A stretch of DNA of 64,000 bases from Elusimicrobia bacterium UBA5214 (GTDB taxonomy: Bacteria; Elusimicrobiota; UBA5214). The notes under the pieces are model-generated. The model was not told the origin of the DNA, did no database searches, and saw nothing but the letters and a program-made list of their open reading frames with translations. This document shows, in pieces, positions 1-8,870 of the stretch. Location: NCBI GenBank assembly GCA_002412545.1, contig DHVG01000015.1:19750-83749 (forward strand), in the 5' to 3' direction. The position numbers were made by a program, and so were the translations under genes. Every line of letters starts with the position of its first letter. Positions within the stretch are counted from its first letter, which is position 1.

Positions 1-491
1 GTCGCCCAATCCCAATTGAAGGTTCAGAATTTAAAATTGATGCGGATATGGTAATCCCGGCAGTGGGACGGTCAGTTGACTTCTCGTTTCTTGCCCATAA
101 ACTTGAAATTGCTGACCCTGGAACAATTAAAGTAGACGAAAACCAGATGACCAGTTATCCTGGTGTATTTGCTGGTGGCGATGCAGTCACTGGTCCCAAA
201 ACAGTGATTAGTGCCATTGGTCAAGGGATGCGTGCCGGTGAAGAAATTGACAAATATTTGAACAATGGTAAAGTCAGTGAAGAAGTAGTAGCAAAAACAA
301 AAATTTCTTATCCGACGAGAGCATTGGTAGAAGAAGAAATGGAAGTAGTGGAGACCAAAAGACCAATCATGCCAACGATAAAAAAAGTGGAACGCGTGAA
401 AGGGTTTGAGGAAGTTGAATTAGGATTTACCAAAGAAATGGCAATCGCTGAAGCAAAAAGATGTTTAAGATGTTATGAAAAGGGCGAGTAA
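1..491 (+). CDS. GltD-like NAD(P)H/FAD oxidoreductase, C-terminal part (5' end outside window)
   Basis: The frame is open from base 3, so the gene begins upstream of the window. The visible 163 residues are the end of a pyridine-nucleotide disulfide oxidoreductase fold of the glutamate synthase small-subunit type. They include the late FAD-binding motif GVFAGGDAVTGPKTVISAIG (about bases 159-218) and a Cys-containing tail ending KRCLRCYEKGE. GltD-like subunits pass electrons between NAD(P)H and iron-sulfur partners. The next gene starts 1 nt after this stop, so the two are probably cotranscribed and this protein may be the NAD(P)H-side partner of the formate dehydrogenase. A fusion to NuoF-like or ferredoxin domains upstream cannot be excluded. 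Confidence 0.8.
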   Translation, partial: RPIPIEGSEFKIDADMVIPAVGRSVDFSFLAHKLEIADPGTIKVDENQMTSYPGVFAGGDAVTGPKTVISAIGQGMRAGEEIDKYLNNGKVSEEVVAKTKISYPTRALVEEEMEVVETKRPIMPTIKKVERVKGFEEVELGFTKEMAIAEAKRCLRCYEKGE

Positions 492-492
492 T

Positions 493-3234
493 ATGGATAA
501 AATAAATTTAACCGTTGACGGGAAAAAGATTGAAGTTCCGGCAGGAACAACGGTAATGTCGGCAGCGAAAATGCTTGGAATTAAGATTCCCCGTCTCTGT
601 TATCACGAAAATCTTCCTCTGATTAGTGCTTGCCGGCTTTGTCTGGTAGAAGTAGAAGGAGCAAAGACCTTAATTGCTTCTTGTTCTTATCCAGTTAGTG
701 AAGGAATGGTGGTAAGAACCGATAGCGAAAGGGTTATCCAAGCAAGAAAAATGGTACTTGAGTTACTCCTTTCTACGCATCCTTTGGATTGTTTAACCTG
801 TGAAAAAAGTGGCGACTGCAAATTAGAAAAGTATGCTTATGAACTTAAAGTCAGTTCTTCAAGGTTTACTGGTGAAAAGAATACCTACTCAATTGAAAAT
901 GGTAATCCTTTCATTGAGCGAGATATGAATAAATGTATCCTCTGTGGACGCTGTATTTTTGCCTGCGGTGAAGTTCAGTATCAGGAAATTTACGACTATG
1001 CTTACCGCGGATTTAAAACCAAAGTATCTACTGCTTTTGAAAAATCACTTCTTGAAGCCGGCTGTGTTTTCTGCGGACAATGTGTAAGAGTATGTCCGGT
1101 AGGAGCAATTATTGAGAAAAGTAAAAAAAGTAAAGGACGGGAATGGGAATTTAGCAAAGTGAAGACGACCTGCCCTTACTGTGGTTGCGGGTGTGAAATT
1201 GAATTGAATATTAAAGAAGGCGAAATTATTCGTGTGACTTCCGACCCGCAAAGTGCAGTGAACCGTGGGAATCTCTGCGTGAAAGGTAAGTTTGGTTTTG
1301 AGTTCATCCAAAGCAAGGAACGATTAACCACCCCTTTAATACGGTTAACGGTGAACGCCAGCCCGCCGGCGAGGCAGGGTGAACGGTTAACTGACTTCAA
1401 AGAAACCCCTTGGGAGAAAGCACTAAAATTAGTTGCCGATAAACTTCTTGAAGTAAAAAATAAATACGGTCCCGAGGCAATTGCTGGACTTGCTTCGGCA
1501 AAATGTACTAATGAAGAAAATTATCTCTTTCAGAAATTCATGCGTGCAGTTATCGGGACAAATAATGTTGACCATTGTGCACGGTTATGTCATGCACCAA
1601 GTGTAACCGGTTTAGCCAAAGCATTCGGTAGTGGTGCAATGACCAATACAATTGCCGAATTAAGAAATGCTGACTGTATTCTAATTACCGGGTCAAATAC
1701 TTCGGAAACGCATCCAATTATTGCTCTGGAAATAAAAGCAGCGGTCAGACAGAATAATGCTAAACTTATTGTTGCTGACCCACGAAAAATTGAAATGACC
1801 AATTTTGCTACTCTTTGGTTACGACATAAACCTGGCACCGATGTTGCCTTATTTAATGGCATCGTCAATGTAATTATTAACAAAAAGTTATATAACGAAA
1901 AATTTATCAATGAACACACTGAAGGGTTCAACGAACTTAAAGAAACAGTTAAGAAATATACACCTGAATATGTAGAAAAAATTACCGGTGTACCCGCAGA
2001 AGACATTGTCTTAGCGGCACAGATGTATGCCGAAGCCAAAAATGGGTCAATTGTTTACTCAATGGGTATTACTCAACATACCACCGGAACCGATAATGTC
2101 GTCGCTTTAGCCAATTTAGCTCTTCTCACTGGACATGTTGGTCGGGAATCTACCGGGGTTAATCCCTTGCGCGGACAGAATAATGTGCAAGGTGCTTGCG
2201 ATATGGGTGCTTTACCAAACTTTTTACCCGGATACCAAAAATTGGATAATCAAGAAGTAAGAGAAAAAATTGAAAAATTATGGGGGGCTAAACTTCCTTC
2301 AAACAGCGGATTAACGGTAGTGGAAATGTTTGATGCTATTCTCAAAGGAAAAATTAAAGCAATGTATATTATGGGTGAAAATGTAATGCTTTCTGACCCA
2401 AATATTCACCATGTAGAAGAAGCGCTGAAAAAATTAGAATTCTTAGTTGTCCAGGAAATGTTCCTTTCCGAAACCGCAAAATTTGCTGATGTCGTCTTAC
2501 CCAGTTGTTCTTTTGCGGAAAAGGATGGCACCTTCACTAACACTGAACGACGCATGCAAAGAGTAAGAAAAGCAATTGAACCAATTGGAGAGAGTAAACC
2601 GGACTGGCAAATTATTGTTGAATTAGCCCAAAGAATGGGTTACCCGATGCCTAATTATCAAGGACCAGCAGAAATTATGGATGAAATTGCTTCACTTACA
2701 CCAATATATGGAGGAATAGATTATTCGCGGTTGGATACCCAAGGGCTATTCTGGCCCTGTCCGGATAAGATGCATCCGGGAACGAAAATTTTGCATCAAA
2801 ATAAGTTCAGTCGGGGTCTGGGTAAATTTCATCGCTTAGAATATAAGCCGCCTGCAGAGGAAACTGATGAAGATTATCCTTTAATCTTAACTACCGGGAG
2901 AATTCTTTACCATTATCATACTGGGACAATGACCCGCAGAGTTGACGGGTTGAACCAGATTGTTCCTACCGGTTATGTTGAATTGAATCCTTCGGAAGGA
3001 AAAAAATATGGTTTAAAAGATGGAGAATTGGCAAATGTCTCTTCACGGCGTGGTTCAATTTTAACAAAAGTATCCCTTACCGAAAGAGTTGCCCCCGGTG
3101 TAGTTTTCATACCTTTTCATTTTGCTGAAACAGCAGCAAATATCCTTACGAATGATGCGCTTGACCCGGAAGCGAAAATGCCAGAACTGAAAGTCTGTGC
3201 CGTGCGTCTTGACCCAGCCGGGTCTGAATTATGA
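493..3234 (+). CDS. fdhA: Formate dehydrogenase catalytic subunit with NuoG-like iron-sulfur N-terminus (Cys form)
   Basis: This 913-residue molybdopterin enzyme should oxidise formate or reduce CO2. Domains in order: a [2Fe-2S] ferredoxin fold (Cys36, 47, 50, 64), a His96/Cys100/103/109 NuoG-type cluster, two 4Fe-4S ferredoxin motifs (about 145-205), then the molybdopterin oxidoreductase region opening with TCPYCGCGCE (about 223). The catalytic position is Cys366 (VDHCARLCHAPSV), encoded by TGT, so it is the cysteine and not the selenocysteine form. The ATG at 493 is chosen over the ATG at 475 because the conserved ferredoxin N-terminus starts there and it avoids overlap with the upstream gene. 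About 11 residues near 290 come from an inserted palindromic element, and the last residues run into a word repeat that supplies the stop. Confidence 0.9.
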   Translation: MDKINLTVDGKKIEVPAGTTVMSAAKMLGIKIPRLCYHENLPLISACRLCLVEVEGAKTLIASCSYPVSEGMVVRTDSERVIQARKMVLELLLSTHPLDCLTCEKSGDCKLEKYAYELKVSSSRFTGEKNTYSIENGNPFIERDMNKCILCGRCIFACGEVQYQEIYDYAYRGFKTKVSTAFEKSLLEAGCVFCGQCVRVCPVGAIIEKSKKSKGREWEFSKVKTTCPYCGCGCEIELNIKEGEIIRVTSDPQSAVNRGNLCVKGKFGFEFIQSKERLTTPLIRLTVNASPPARQGERLTDFKETPWEKALKLVADKLLEVKNKYGPEAIAGLASAKCTNEENYLFQKFMRAVIGTNNVDHCARLCHAPSVTGLAKAFGSGAMTNTIAELRNADCILITGSNTSETHPIIALEIKAAVRQNNAKLIVADPRKIEMTNFATLWLRHKPGTDVALFNGIVNVIINKKLYNEKFINEHTEGFNELKETVKKYTPEYVEKITGVPAEDIVLAAQMYAEAKNGSIVYSMGITQHTTGTDNVVALANLALLTGHVGRESTGVNPLRGQNNVQGACDMGALPNFLPGYQKLDNQEVREKIEKLWGAKLPSNSGLTVVEMFDAILKGKIKAMYIMGENVMLSDPNIHHVEEALKKLEFLVVQEMFLSETAKFADVVLPSCSFAEKDGTFTNTERRMQRVRKAIEPIGESKPDWQIIVELAQRMGYPMPNYQGPAEIMDEIASLTPIYGGIDYSRLDTQGLFWPCPDKMHPGTKILHQNKFSRGLGKFHRLEYKPPAEETDEDYPLILTTGRILYHYHTGTMTRRVDGLNQIVPTGYVELNPSEGKKYGLKDGELANVSSRRGSILTKVSLTERVAPGVVFIPFHFAETAANILTNDALDPEAKMPELKVCAVRLDPAGSEL
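1354..1386. repeat. 33-bp palindromic element, in frame inside fdhA
   Basis: GC-rich element centred on CCGCCGGCG, encoding NASPPARQGER. A copy with 3 mismatches in 33 bp lies in the xer gene (9156..9188, opposite strand) and is read in the same frame. It is flanked by direct GGTGAACG octamers, which could be target duplications or part of a word repeat. Confidence 0.85.
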
Positions 3235-3258
3235 ATTATGAAGTATGAATGATGAAGT
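3226..3258. repeat. Heptamer-like word repeat at the fdhA stop codon
   Basis: Degenerate tandem copies of ATGAATT/ATGAAGT span the fdhA stop and the gap before pckG. The same word type recurs inside queE at 36673..36705. Confidence 0.75.
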
Positions 3259-3273
3259 CAGGTAGAAAAAACT

Positions 3274-5055
3274 ATGGTTACCGCACTTGAAAAATGGGTA
3301 GAAGAACAGGCAAAATTAACTAAACCAAAGAAGATTTATTGGTGTGATGGTTCGGAAGAAGAAGCACATAAACTTATAGAAATCGGGATGAAGGAAGAAA
3401 AGATTGGCAATGAACCGATTTTCCGTGAATTAAACCAGAAAACTTGGCCAAAGGCATATCTTCATCGGAGTCATCCGACGGATGTTGCTCGGACCGAACA
3501 TCTCACCTATGTTTGTCATCCGGATAAGGAAACCGCAGGACCAAATAATAATTGGATGAACCCTCAAGAAGCAAAAGAATTACTTACTAAATTATCTGAT
3601 GGCTGTATGAAAGGAAGGACGATGTATGTTCTCCCTTATATGATGGGACATCCGGATTCACCTTATGCGAAAGCATGTGTGCAACTTACCGATGTTTCTT
3701 ATGTAGCGATTAGCATGCGCATAATGACCCGGTTGGGTAAAAAGGTAGTAGAAAAAATCGGCAATTCGGAAAATTTTGTTAAAGGACTGCATTCGGTAGG
3801 TGATTTTGACCCGCATAAAAGATTTATTATGCACTTCCCCGAAGAACATTTGGTCTGGAGTATTGGCTCAGGTTACGGTGGAAATGCTCTACTTGGTAAA
3901 AAATGTTTTTCTTTACGAATCGCTTCCTGGTTAGGATTTCAAGAAGGATGGCTTGCCGAACATATGGTGATTATTGGTGTTGAAGACCCACAAGGTAAGA
4001 TAACCTACATTTTAGCTGCCTTCCCTTCTGCTTGCGGGAAAACTAATTTAGCGATGTTAGAATCAACCTTGCCCGGATATAAAGTATGGACTTTAGGTGA
4101 TGATATTGCCTGGATAAATATCGGTCCGGATGGAAGATTTTATGCAATCAACCCGGAGAGTGGACTTTTTGGTGTAGCACCGGGAACATCGATGAAAACC
4201 AATCCGAATATGCTACGCACAATAAAGAATGACAAATTTTTCCCCACCCTTTTTACAAACTCGGCATTAAATATTGATACGAACGAACCTTGGTGGGAGG
4301 GAATGGATGGTTCTGTCCCTAAAAACTTACTTGATTGGCAAGGTCATCCTTGGAGTCCTGCAAAAGGGACAAAAGCTGCACATCCTAATTCACGGTTTAC
4401 GGTTTCTATCTATAATTCACCAACTTTATCCAAAGAGTTTGATAATCCAAAAGGTGTGCCAATCTCGGCGATAATAATTGGTGGCCGAAGAACAAAAACA
4501 ATGCCGTTAACCGTTGAATCTCTTAACTGGGAACATGGTGTATTTTTAGGTGCAAGAACCGGTTCGGAAACAACCGCAGCTGCTGTCCATCAAGTTGGTG
4601 TATTACGTCGTGACCCAATGGCAATGCTCCCGTTCTGTGGATATAATATGGCTGATTATTTCCAGCACTGGCTTAATCTGGGAAGAAAAGCAAAATATCC
4701 ACCAAAAATTTTTACTGCAAATTGGTTCAGGGTAGACGAGGCGGGGAATTTTCTCTGGCCGGGATTCAGTGAAAATATTCGTATTTTGAAATGGATAGTT
4801 GACCGAGTGCATAACCCCGATAAAATCGGGGCAAAAGAAACACCACTCGGATTAATTCCCCATATGGAAAATATAAATCTTAGCGGGTTAAATATTACAA
4901 AAAAACAATGGGAAGAATTATTTGCTTTCTATCCCGGCGAATGGGAAATAGAACTCAACGAAGTTCAAAAGTTTTTCAGTCAATTCGGTCAAAGAATGCC
5001 TGAAAATATTTGGAACGAATTTAAAAAATTAAAAAATAAATTCGGGAGAAGGTGA
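3274..5055 (+). CDS. pckG: Phosphoenolpyruvate carboxykinase, GTP-dependent
   Basis: This 593-residue cytosolic enzyme interconverts oxaloacetate and PEP using GTP/GDP, the node linking C4 acids to gluconeogenesis. Family marks are the P-loop with catalytic Cys in FPSACGKTNLAML (about residue 250), the kinase-2 metal site TLGDDIAWI (about 275), GGRRTKTMPL and the C-terminal FSENIRILKWI region. The length is normal for GTP-PEPCK (about 600) and longer than the ATP-dependent class. It lies 39 nt after fdhA and ends 1 nt before the next gene, so the three genes probably form one unit. A small palindrome (4815..4831) encodes PDKIGA at a variable loop. Confidence 0.95.
   Translation: MVTALEKWVEEQAKLTKPKKIYWCDGSEEEAHKLIEIGMKEEKIGNEPIFRELNQKTWPKAYLHRSHPTDVARTEHLTYVCHPDKETAGPNNNWMNPQEAKELLTKLSDGCMKGRTMYVLPYMMGHPDSPYAKACVQLTDVSYVAISMRIMTRLGKKVVEKIGNSENFVKGLHSVGDFDPHKRFIMHFPEEHLVWSIGSGYGGNALLGKKCFSLRIASWLGFQEGWLAEHMVIIGVEDPQGKITYILAAFPSACGKTNLAMLESTLPGYKVWTLGDDIAWINIGPDGRFYAINPESGLFGVAPGTSMKTNPNMLRTIKNDKFFPTLFTNSALNIDTNEPWWEGMDGSVPKNLLDWQGHPWSPAKGTKAAHPNSRFTVSIYNSPTLSKEFDNPKGVPISAIIIGGRRTKTMPLTVESLNWEHGVFLGARTGSETTAAAVHQVGVLRRDPMAMLPFCGYNMADYFQHWLNLGRKAKYPPKIFTANWFRVDEAGNFLWPGFSENIRILKWIVDRVHNPDKIGAKETPLGLIPHMENINLSGLNITKKQWEELFAFYPGEWEIELNEVQKFFSQFGQRMPENIWNEFKKLKNKFGRR
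4815..4831. repeat. Small perfect palindrome inside pckG
   Basis: CCCCGAT, 3-nt loop, ATCGGGG. The arms resemble CCCCG..CGGGG ends of larger repeats near 58-62 kb. It could be a minimal inserted element or chance. Confidence 0.5.
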
Positions 5056-5056
5056 G

Positions 5057-6331
5057 GTGAAAAAAATTATGCCTAAAATTTATATTATTGATGTAACCAA
5101 TCGTGACGGCGTACAGACTGCCCGTTTAGGTTTAGCAAAATTAGAAAAAACTTTAATTAACCTCTACTTGAATGAAATGGGTATCTTCCAATCGGAGTTC
5201 GGTTTTCCGGTAACTCGTCATGAAATAAATTACCTTAATGCAAATTTAGAACTTCAGGAAATGGGTGTCCTTTCTCCGATAAGACTGAGTGGCTGGCTGC
5301 GGGCAACGGTTAGCGATGTAGAAAAAGCATTCGTCAATGTGCCAAAAATAAAACATTTAAACATTTCCATTTCTACTTCGGACCAGATGATTGTTTACAA
5401 GTTCCAAGGTAAGCTTGACCATAAATCAGTGGTTAAGGAAATGACCGAAGCATTAAAACAAGCAAAAAAATTAGGTGCAGAAACGGTTGGGGTAAATGCG
5501 GAAGATGCATCCCGGACAAAGATGGAATACCTGATTGAATTTGCTCAAGCAGCAAAAGAAAATGGTGCTGAGCGGATTCGTTATTGTGATACTTTAGGTT
5601 ATGATGACCCGCAAACAATATACGAAAAAATAAGAACTCTTGCGGAAAGGATTAAAATACCAATTGAACTACATTGCCACAATGACCTTGGTATGGCAGT
5701 AGGATGTTCAGTAATGGGTGCGAAAGGAGCAATTGATGCCGGTGTTGACGCTTATATCAATACAACGATAAACGGTATTGGTGAACGCTGTGGTAATGCT
5801 GATTTGGTAAGTTGTATCTTAGCAATAACAAAATCAAGCGGATTTTCTACTGAAGGAGGAGCCGCCTCCGGTAGAAAGAACAAATATATTCTTGATGAAC
5901 GAATAGATTTAACTAAAGCTTGGAAAATTGCCAAGTATGCTGCCTATGCCTTCGGTGTCCCGATACCAATAAATCAACCGGGAGTAGGAGCTAACGCTTT
6001 CGCTCACGAGTCCGGTATTCATGCTGACGGAGCGTTAAAAGATTGGCGTAATTACGAACTTTACCATTATGGAGAACTCGGTCGCGGAGAACCAGAAATT
6101 ATTGAAACCGGAAGACATATTGTTGCCGGTGAATATAGCGGGATTAAAGGATTCCGTAATGTTGCCGGCAAATTGGAAATTGAATTTAAAAATGACCAAG
6201 AAGCGACAAAAGTTTTAGAATTAGTTCGTTACGCTAACGTGCATACCCAAAAACCAATCACTGACGATGAACTGCGTTTTATTGCTAAATATCCTGAACA
6301 AGTAAAGAAAATTCTTACGGTTACACCCTGA
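5057..6331 (+). CDS. DRE-TIM metallolyase: putative Re-citrate synthase or homocitrate/isopropylmalate synthase
   Basis: This 424-residue protein belongs to the HMGL-like family that condenses acetyl-CoA with a 2-oxoacid. Seen: the N-terminal VTNRDGVQ metal/catalytic motif, the HCHNDLGMAVG metal-binding motif (about 210) and GIGERCGNADL (about 235). The C-terminal LeuA allosteric domain is absent or strongly reduced. Its position 1 nt after pckG suggests a role in citrate synthesis (Re-face citrate synthase, as in some anaerobes). No leu, lys or nif genes adjoin. Homocitrate synthase remains possible, because sequence reading alone does not separate these activities. A palindrome at 5847..5874 encodes a small insertion. 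Confidence 0.75.
   Translation: MKKIMPKIYIIDVTNRDGVQTARLGLAKLEKTLINLYLNEMGIFQSEFGFPVTRHEINYLNANLELQEMGVLSPIRLSGWLRATVSDVEKAFVNVPKIKHLNISISTSDQMIVYKFQGKLDHKSVVKEMTEALKQAKKLGAETVGVNAEDASRTKMEYLIEFAQAAKENGAERIRYCDTLGYDDPQTIYEKIRTLAERIKIPIELHCHNDLGMAVGCSVMGAKGAIDAGVDAYINTTINGIGERCGNADLVSCILAITKSSGFSTEGGAASGRKNKYILDERIDLTKAWKIAKYAAYAFGVPIPINQPGVGANAFAHESGIHADGALKDWRNYELYHYGELGRGEPEIIETGRHIVAGEYSGIKGFRNVAGKLEIEFKNDQEATKVLELVRYANVHTQKPITDDELRFIAKYPEQVKKILTVTP
5847..5874. repeat. Imperfect palindrome inside the citrate/homocitrate synthase-like gene
   Basis: CTAC..GTAG and GGAGG..CCTCC arms around AGCCG encode STEGGAASG just before the conserved KNKYIL segment. This is consistent with a small in-frame element. 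Confidence 0.55.
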
Positions 6332-6336
6332 TACAC

Positions 6337-6401
6337 AAAAACGCTAATTATCCGCAAAAACGCTAAAAAAATAATTTGGCGATTTACTACTGTTTAGCGC
6401 T
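6337..6401. repeat. Word repeat of the AAAACGCTAA type between two genes
   Basis: CAAAAACGCTAA occurs twice, with related GGCGATTT and TTTAGCGCTTTGG words in the same 65 bases. The same vocabulary recurs at 8853..8870 and 34580..34692. Confidence 0.65.
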
Positions 6402-6416
6402 TTGGCTGAAACTCTA

Positions 6417-8039
6417 ATGAAAAAGATTTTCCTTCCTCTTTTATTATTCAGTATATCTTTTTATTCTGTATTACCCTGGTGTAGAATCTATGCAGAAGAA
6501 GTTCGGAAACCTGCCGTGGCGGGACAGTTTTATCCTGCTGACCCTAAAGAATTAAGTCAACAGATTGAACAATTTCTTTTGAATGTAAAAAAAGAAGAAA
6601 TTCCCGTTCTCCGTAGTACTACGAAGGATGAAAAAGGAGAGTTAACTGCAATCCTTGTGCCTCACGCGGGGTATATCTTCTCCGGACAGGTTGCTGCTTA
6701 CGGGTTTAAACTTCTTGAACAGAAAAAATTTGATACGGTCATCTTGATTGGTTTAGCCCACCGTTATCATCTCGGGAATAAAGCCGCGGTTTATCCAAAA
6801 GGATATTTCCAGACACCGTTAGGAAAGATTAAAATTGATGAAGATATTGCTAACAAACTTTGCCAACTTAACCCTTTAATTGAAAAAAATGTTGAAGCCC
6901 ATCAGGATGAACATTCCTTAGAAGTAGAACTTCCTTTTTTACAAAAAATTTATACTTCTAACCAACCGCAAATTGTCCCAATTTTAATTGGTAATTCTGA
7001 CCTGAACACTTGCCGGAAAATTGGTGAAACTATTGCCGAAGTGATTAGCAAAGACCTGCCCACCGACCTGTCCGCCGAAGCGAAAGCGAAGGAGGAAGCC
7101 TTGGCTAAGGCGGGGCGAAAAACAAAAAACATATTACTTATCTGTTCCAGCGATATGTCTCATTATCCGGAATATAGTCGTGCTAATCGTGTAGATAAAA
7201 TGGCTCTTGCGGTTCTGGAAAGACTTAACCCGATTGAATTAAAGGAAACAATTGATGCTTTACTTCTTCAAGGAATACCAAATCTCCATTGTGTATTCTG
7301 TGCCGAAGGTGCATTGTTCACTACAATCTATGCAGTAAAAAAATTAGGTGCAAACGAAGTAAAAGTCTTACACTACGCAAATTCTGGTGATGTAAAAACC
7401 GGAATGAAAAATCAGGTAGTTGGCTATACTGCTGTTGCTTTTTTAAAAGGTCTAAAAAAAACAATCAGGGAGGAAGAAAAAATGAAAACTGAATTTAAAC
7501 TTTCACCGGAAGCACAAAAAGAACTTTTAACTCTTGCCCGGGAAAGTATTGAATCTTCGCTGGAAGGTAAGAAGACCGAATTTACACCGAAAAGTCAAGA
7601 ACTAAAAAATCTTGGTGCGGTTTTTGTTACTTTGCGGAAGAGAGAACAATTACGTGGTTGTATTGGCACAACGATGGCACGCCGTGCAATTTACGAAGAA
7701 GTAGCGGAAATGGCTTGTGCTGCCGCATTCCAAGATTACCGTTTTCCACCAGTGAAAAAGGAAGAACTTAAAGATATAAAAATAGAAATTTCGGTTCTTT
7801 CCCCACTGGAAAAAGTTAAATCAGCGGAAGAAATTAAACCCAAAATACATGGTGTGTATCTAAGACAAGGAAATTATGCTGGTCTTTTTTTACCCCGGGT
7901 CTGGGAAGAAACTGGCTGGAATAAAGAAGAATTCCTCTCCAATCTTGCCAGCCACAAGGCAGGACTGCCTGAAGATGCCTGGAAGAATACCCGAACCGAC
8001 CTCTACATCTTTACCGTTTTTTCTTTTGAGGAGAAATAA
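6417..8039 (+). CDS. AmmeMemoRadiSam protein: MEMO1-AMMECR1 fusion with signal peptide
   Basis: This 540-residue protein has a MEMO1-type dioxygenase-like domain (about residues 30-335; HAGYIFSGQVAAYGF, EHSLEVELPFL, SSDMSHY) followed by an AMMECR1 domain (about 355-535; LRGCIGT). The function of the AmmeMemoRadiSam trio is not established. The ATG at 6417 is preferred to the TTG at 6402 because it starts a clean signal peptide (MKK, hydrophobic core, break near AEEVRKP), which implies export. About 22 residues (7056..7120) come from an inserted palindromic element between conserved MEMO segments. The gene ends in a convergent 29-nt overlap with the cNMP-binding gene. The radical SAM member lies at 47154..48296. 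Confidence 0.9.
   Translation: MKKIFLPLLLFSISFYSVLPWCRIYAEEVRKPAVAGQFYPADPKELSQQIEQFLLNVKKEEIPVLRSTTKDEKGELTAILVPHAGYIFSGQVAAYGFKLLEQKKFDTVILIGLAHRYHLGNKAAVYPKGYFQTPLGKIKIDEDIANKLCQLNPLIEKNVEAHQDEHSLEVELPFLQKIYTSNQPQIVPILIGNSDLNTCRKIGETIAEVISKDLPTDLSAEAKAKEEALAKAGRKTKNILLICSSDMSHYPEYSRANRVDKMALAVLERLNPIELKETIDALLLQGIPNLHCVFCAEGALFTTIYAVKKLGANEVKVLHYANSGDVKTGMKNQVVGYTAVAFLKGLKKTIREEEKMKTEFKLSPEAQKELLTLARESIESSLEGKKTEFTPKSQELKNLGAVFVTLRKREQLRGCIGTTMARRAIYEEVAEMACAAAFQDYRFPPVKKEELKDIKIEISVLSPLEKVKSAEEIKPKIHGVYLRQGNYAGLFLPRVWEETGWNKEEFLSNLASHKAGLPEDAWKNTRTDLYIFTVFSFEEK
7056..7120. repeat. Palindromic element in frame inside the MEMO domain
   Basis: Contains CCTGTCCGCCGAAGC and GCCTTGGCTAAGGCGG. 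The module matches the inner part of the repeats at 31140..31195 and 48576..48631. It encodes a lysine/alanine-rich stretch absent from typical MEMO proteins. Confidence 0.7.
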
Positions 8040-8457
8040 CTGGCTGAGAAACATCAGCCGTATGTACCGATTCCCTAATTTTGTGGATTTGTGCAGTTAA
8101 ATTATGCAATTCATCATCAATCATACGGATTCGTTGACTCATTTTTTGCAAAATTTGTAAAGCAAGATGCGGATTTTTCTTAATCTGTTCAAGAAATGTC
8201 TCACGGTCAAATACGGCTAACTTTACATCACCAATTGCTCGGACACTCGCTGAACGGGGACGATTATCAAACAAAGCCATTTCCCCAAAAATATCTTCTT
8301 CTCTCAAGATAGCTAATACTGTTTTTTCTCCTTCACTTTCTTTAAATACTTCCACTTCACCAGAAAGAATAACATACATTTCTTTACCGACTTCGTTCTC
8401 TTTGATGATTGCTTCGCCATCCTTAAACTCGTGGATACCTTCTTCCAGTTCAGACAT
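8011..8457 (-). CDS. Cyclic nucleotide-binding domain protein
   Basis: These 148 residues are almost entirely one cNMP-binding beta-roll (about 10-120): EMYVILSGEVEVFKE, then the phosphate-binding cassette region FGEMALFDNRPRSASVRA. There is no DNA-binding helix-turn-helix, so it is unlikely to be a complete CRP-type regulator. A cytosolic cNMP sensor or partner protein is more likely. A strong ribosome site (AAGGAGGT) lies at 8468..8475, on top of the stop region of the upstream gene, so the pair is probably an operon. The 3' end overlaps the convergent MEMO gene by 29 nt. Confidence 0.85.
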   Translation of the reverse strand: MSELEEGIHEFKDGEAIIKENEVGKEMYVILSGEVEVFKESEGEKTVLAILREEDIFGEMALFDNRPRSASVRAIGDVKLAVFDRETFLEQIKKNPHLALQILQKMSQRIRMIDDELHNLTAQIHKIRESVHTADVSQPVISPQKKKR

Positions 8458-8467
8458 TTTTTGGATA

Positions 8468-8475
8468 CCTCCTTC
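8468..8475 (-). promoter_or_regulatory. Strong Shine-Dalgarno site for the cNMP-binding gene
   Basis: AAGGAGGT on the minus strand, 10 nt before the ATG at 8457, fixes that start. It abuts the preceding stop codon. Confidence 0.8.
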
Positions 8476-8852
8476 TAATTTATTGTTCTATTTAAGAGAA
8501 GATTTAAAATTTTTTGCCACCAGAGTGGTTCTTTATTTCTCTTTAAAACTTTAACCCGTGTTTCTTGTTCAAGTGTAGTCAAACCGACAATCCCCGGTGT
8601 AAATCTCACTTGCAATTTTATCATTTCTCCATCTAAAGAAATTTTTTCAATTTCCGTCGCTAAAGGAACATGACCATCCTTTGTCATCCCGCCAAGTAAA
8701 CGTGCAAGATACTGACCGATATCTCGCTTATCAGTAATAAAAGAATAGACAATATCACCGTTATTTAAATTTTTTGCTTTAACTCCCGGAAAATCATTTA
8801 CAACTAAATCAATATTCAAAATAACTGGAATAGTTTCATTTTTTTCATTCAT
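8475..8852 (-). CDS. Hypothetical protein, 125 aa
   Basis: Not recognised. It is soluble-looking, with no signal peptide or membrane segment. The middle is rich in beta-type alternation (LNIDLVVNDFPG, GEMIKLQVRFTPGIVGLTTLEQETRVKVLKR) and it ends in a Trp/Leu-rich tail (EPLWWQKILNLLLNR). It lies between the xer gene and the cNMP-binding gene on the same strand, 18 nt after xer, and probably belongs to that transcript. The gap before it carries a GCGTTTTTGCGTTA word repeat. Confidence 0.6.
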   Translation of the reverse strand: MNEKNETIPVILNIDLVVNDFPGVKAKNLNNGDIVYSFITDKRDIGQYLARLLGGMTKDGHVPLATEIEKISLDGEMIKLQVRFTPGIVGLTTLEQETRVKVLKRNKEPLWWQKILNLLLNRTIN

Positions 8853-8870
8853 CTTTGCGTTTTTGCGTTA

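Noticed and set aside
1588..1590. Selenocysteine at the formate dehydrogenase active site
   Set aside because: The codon is TGT (Cys366); no TGA or SECIS-like hairpin is needed.
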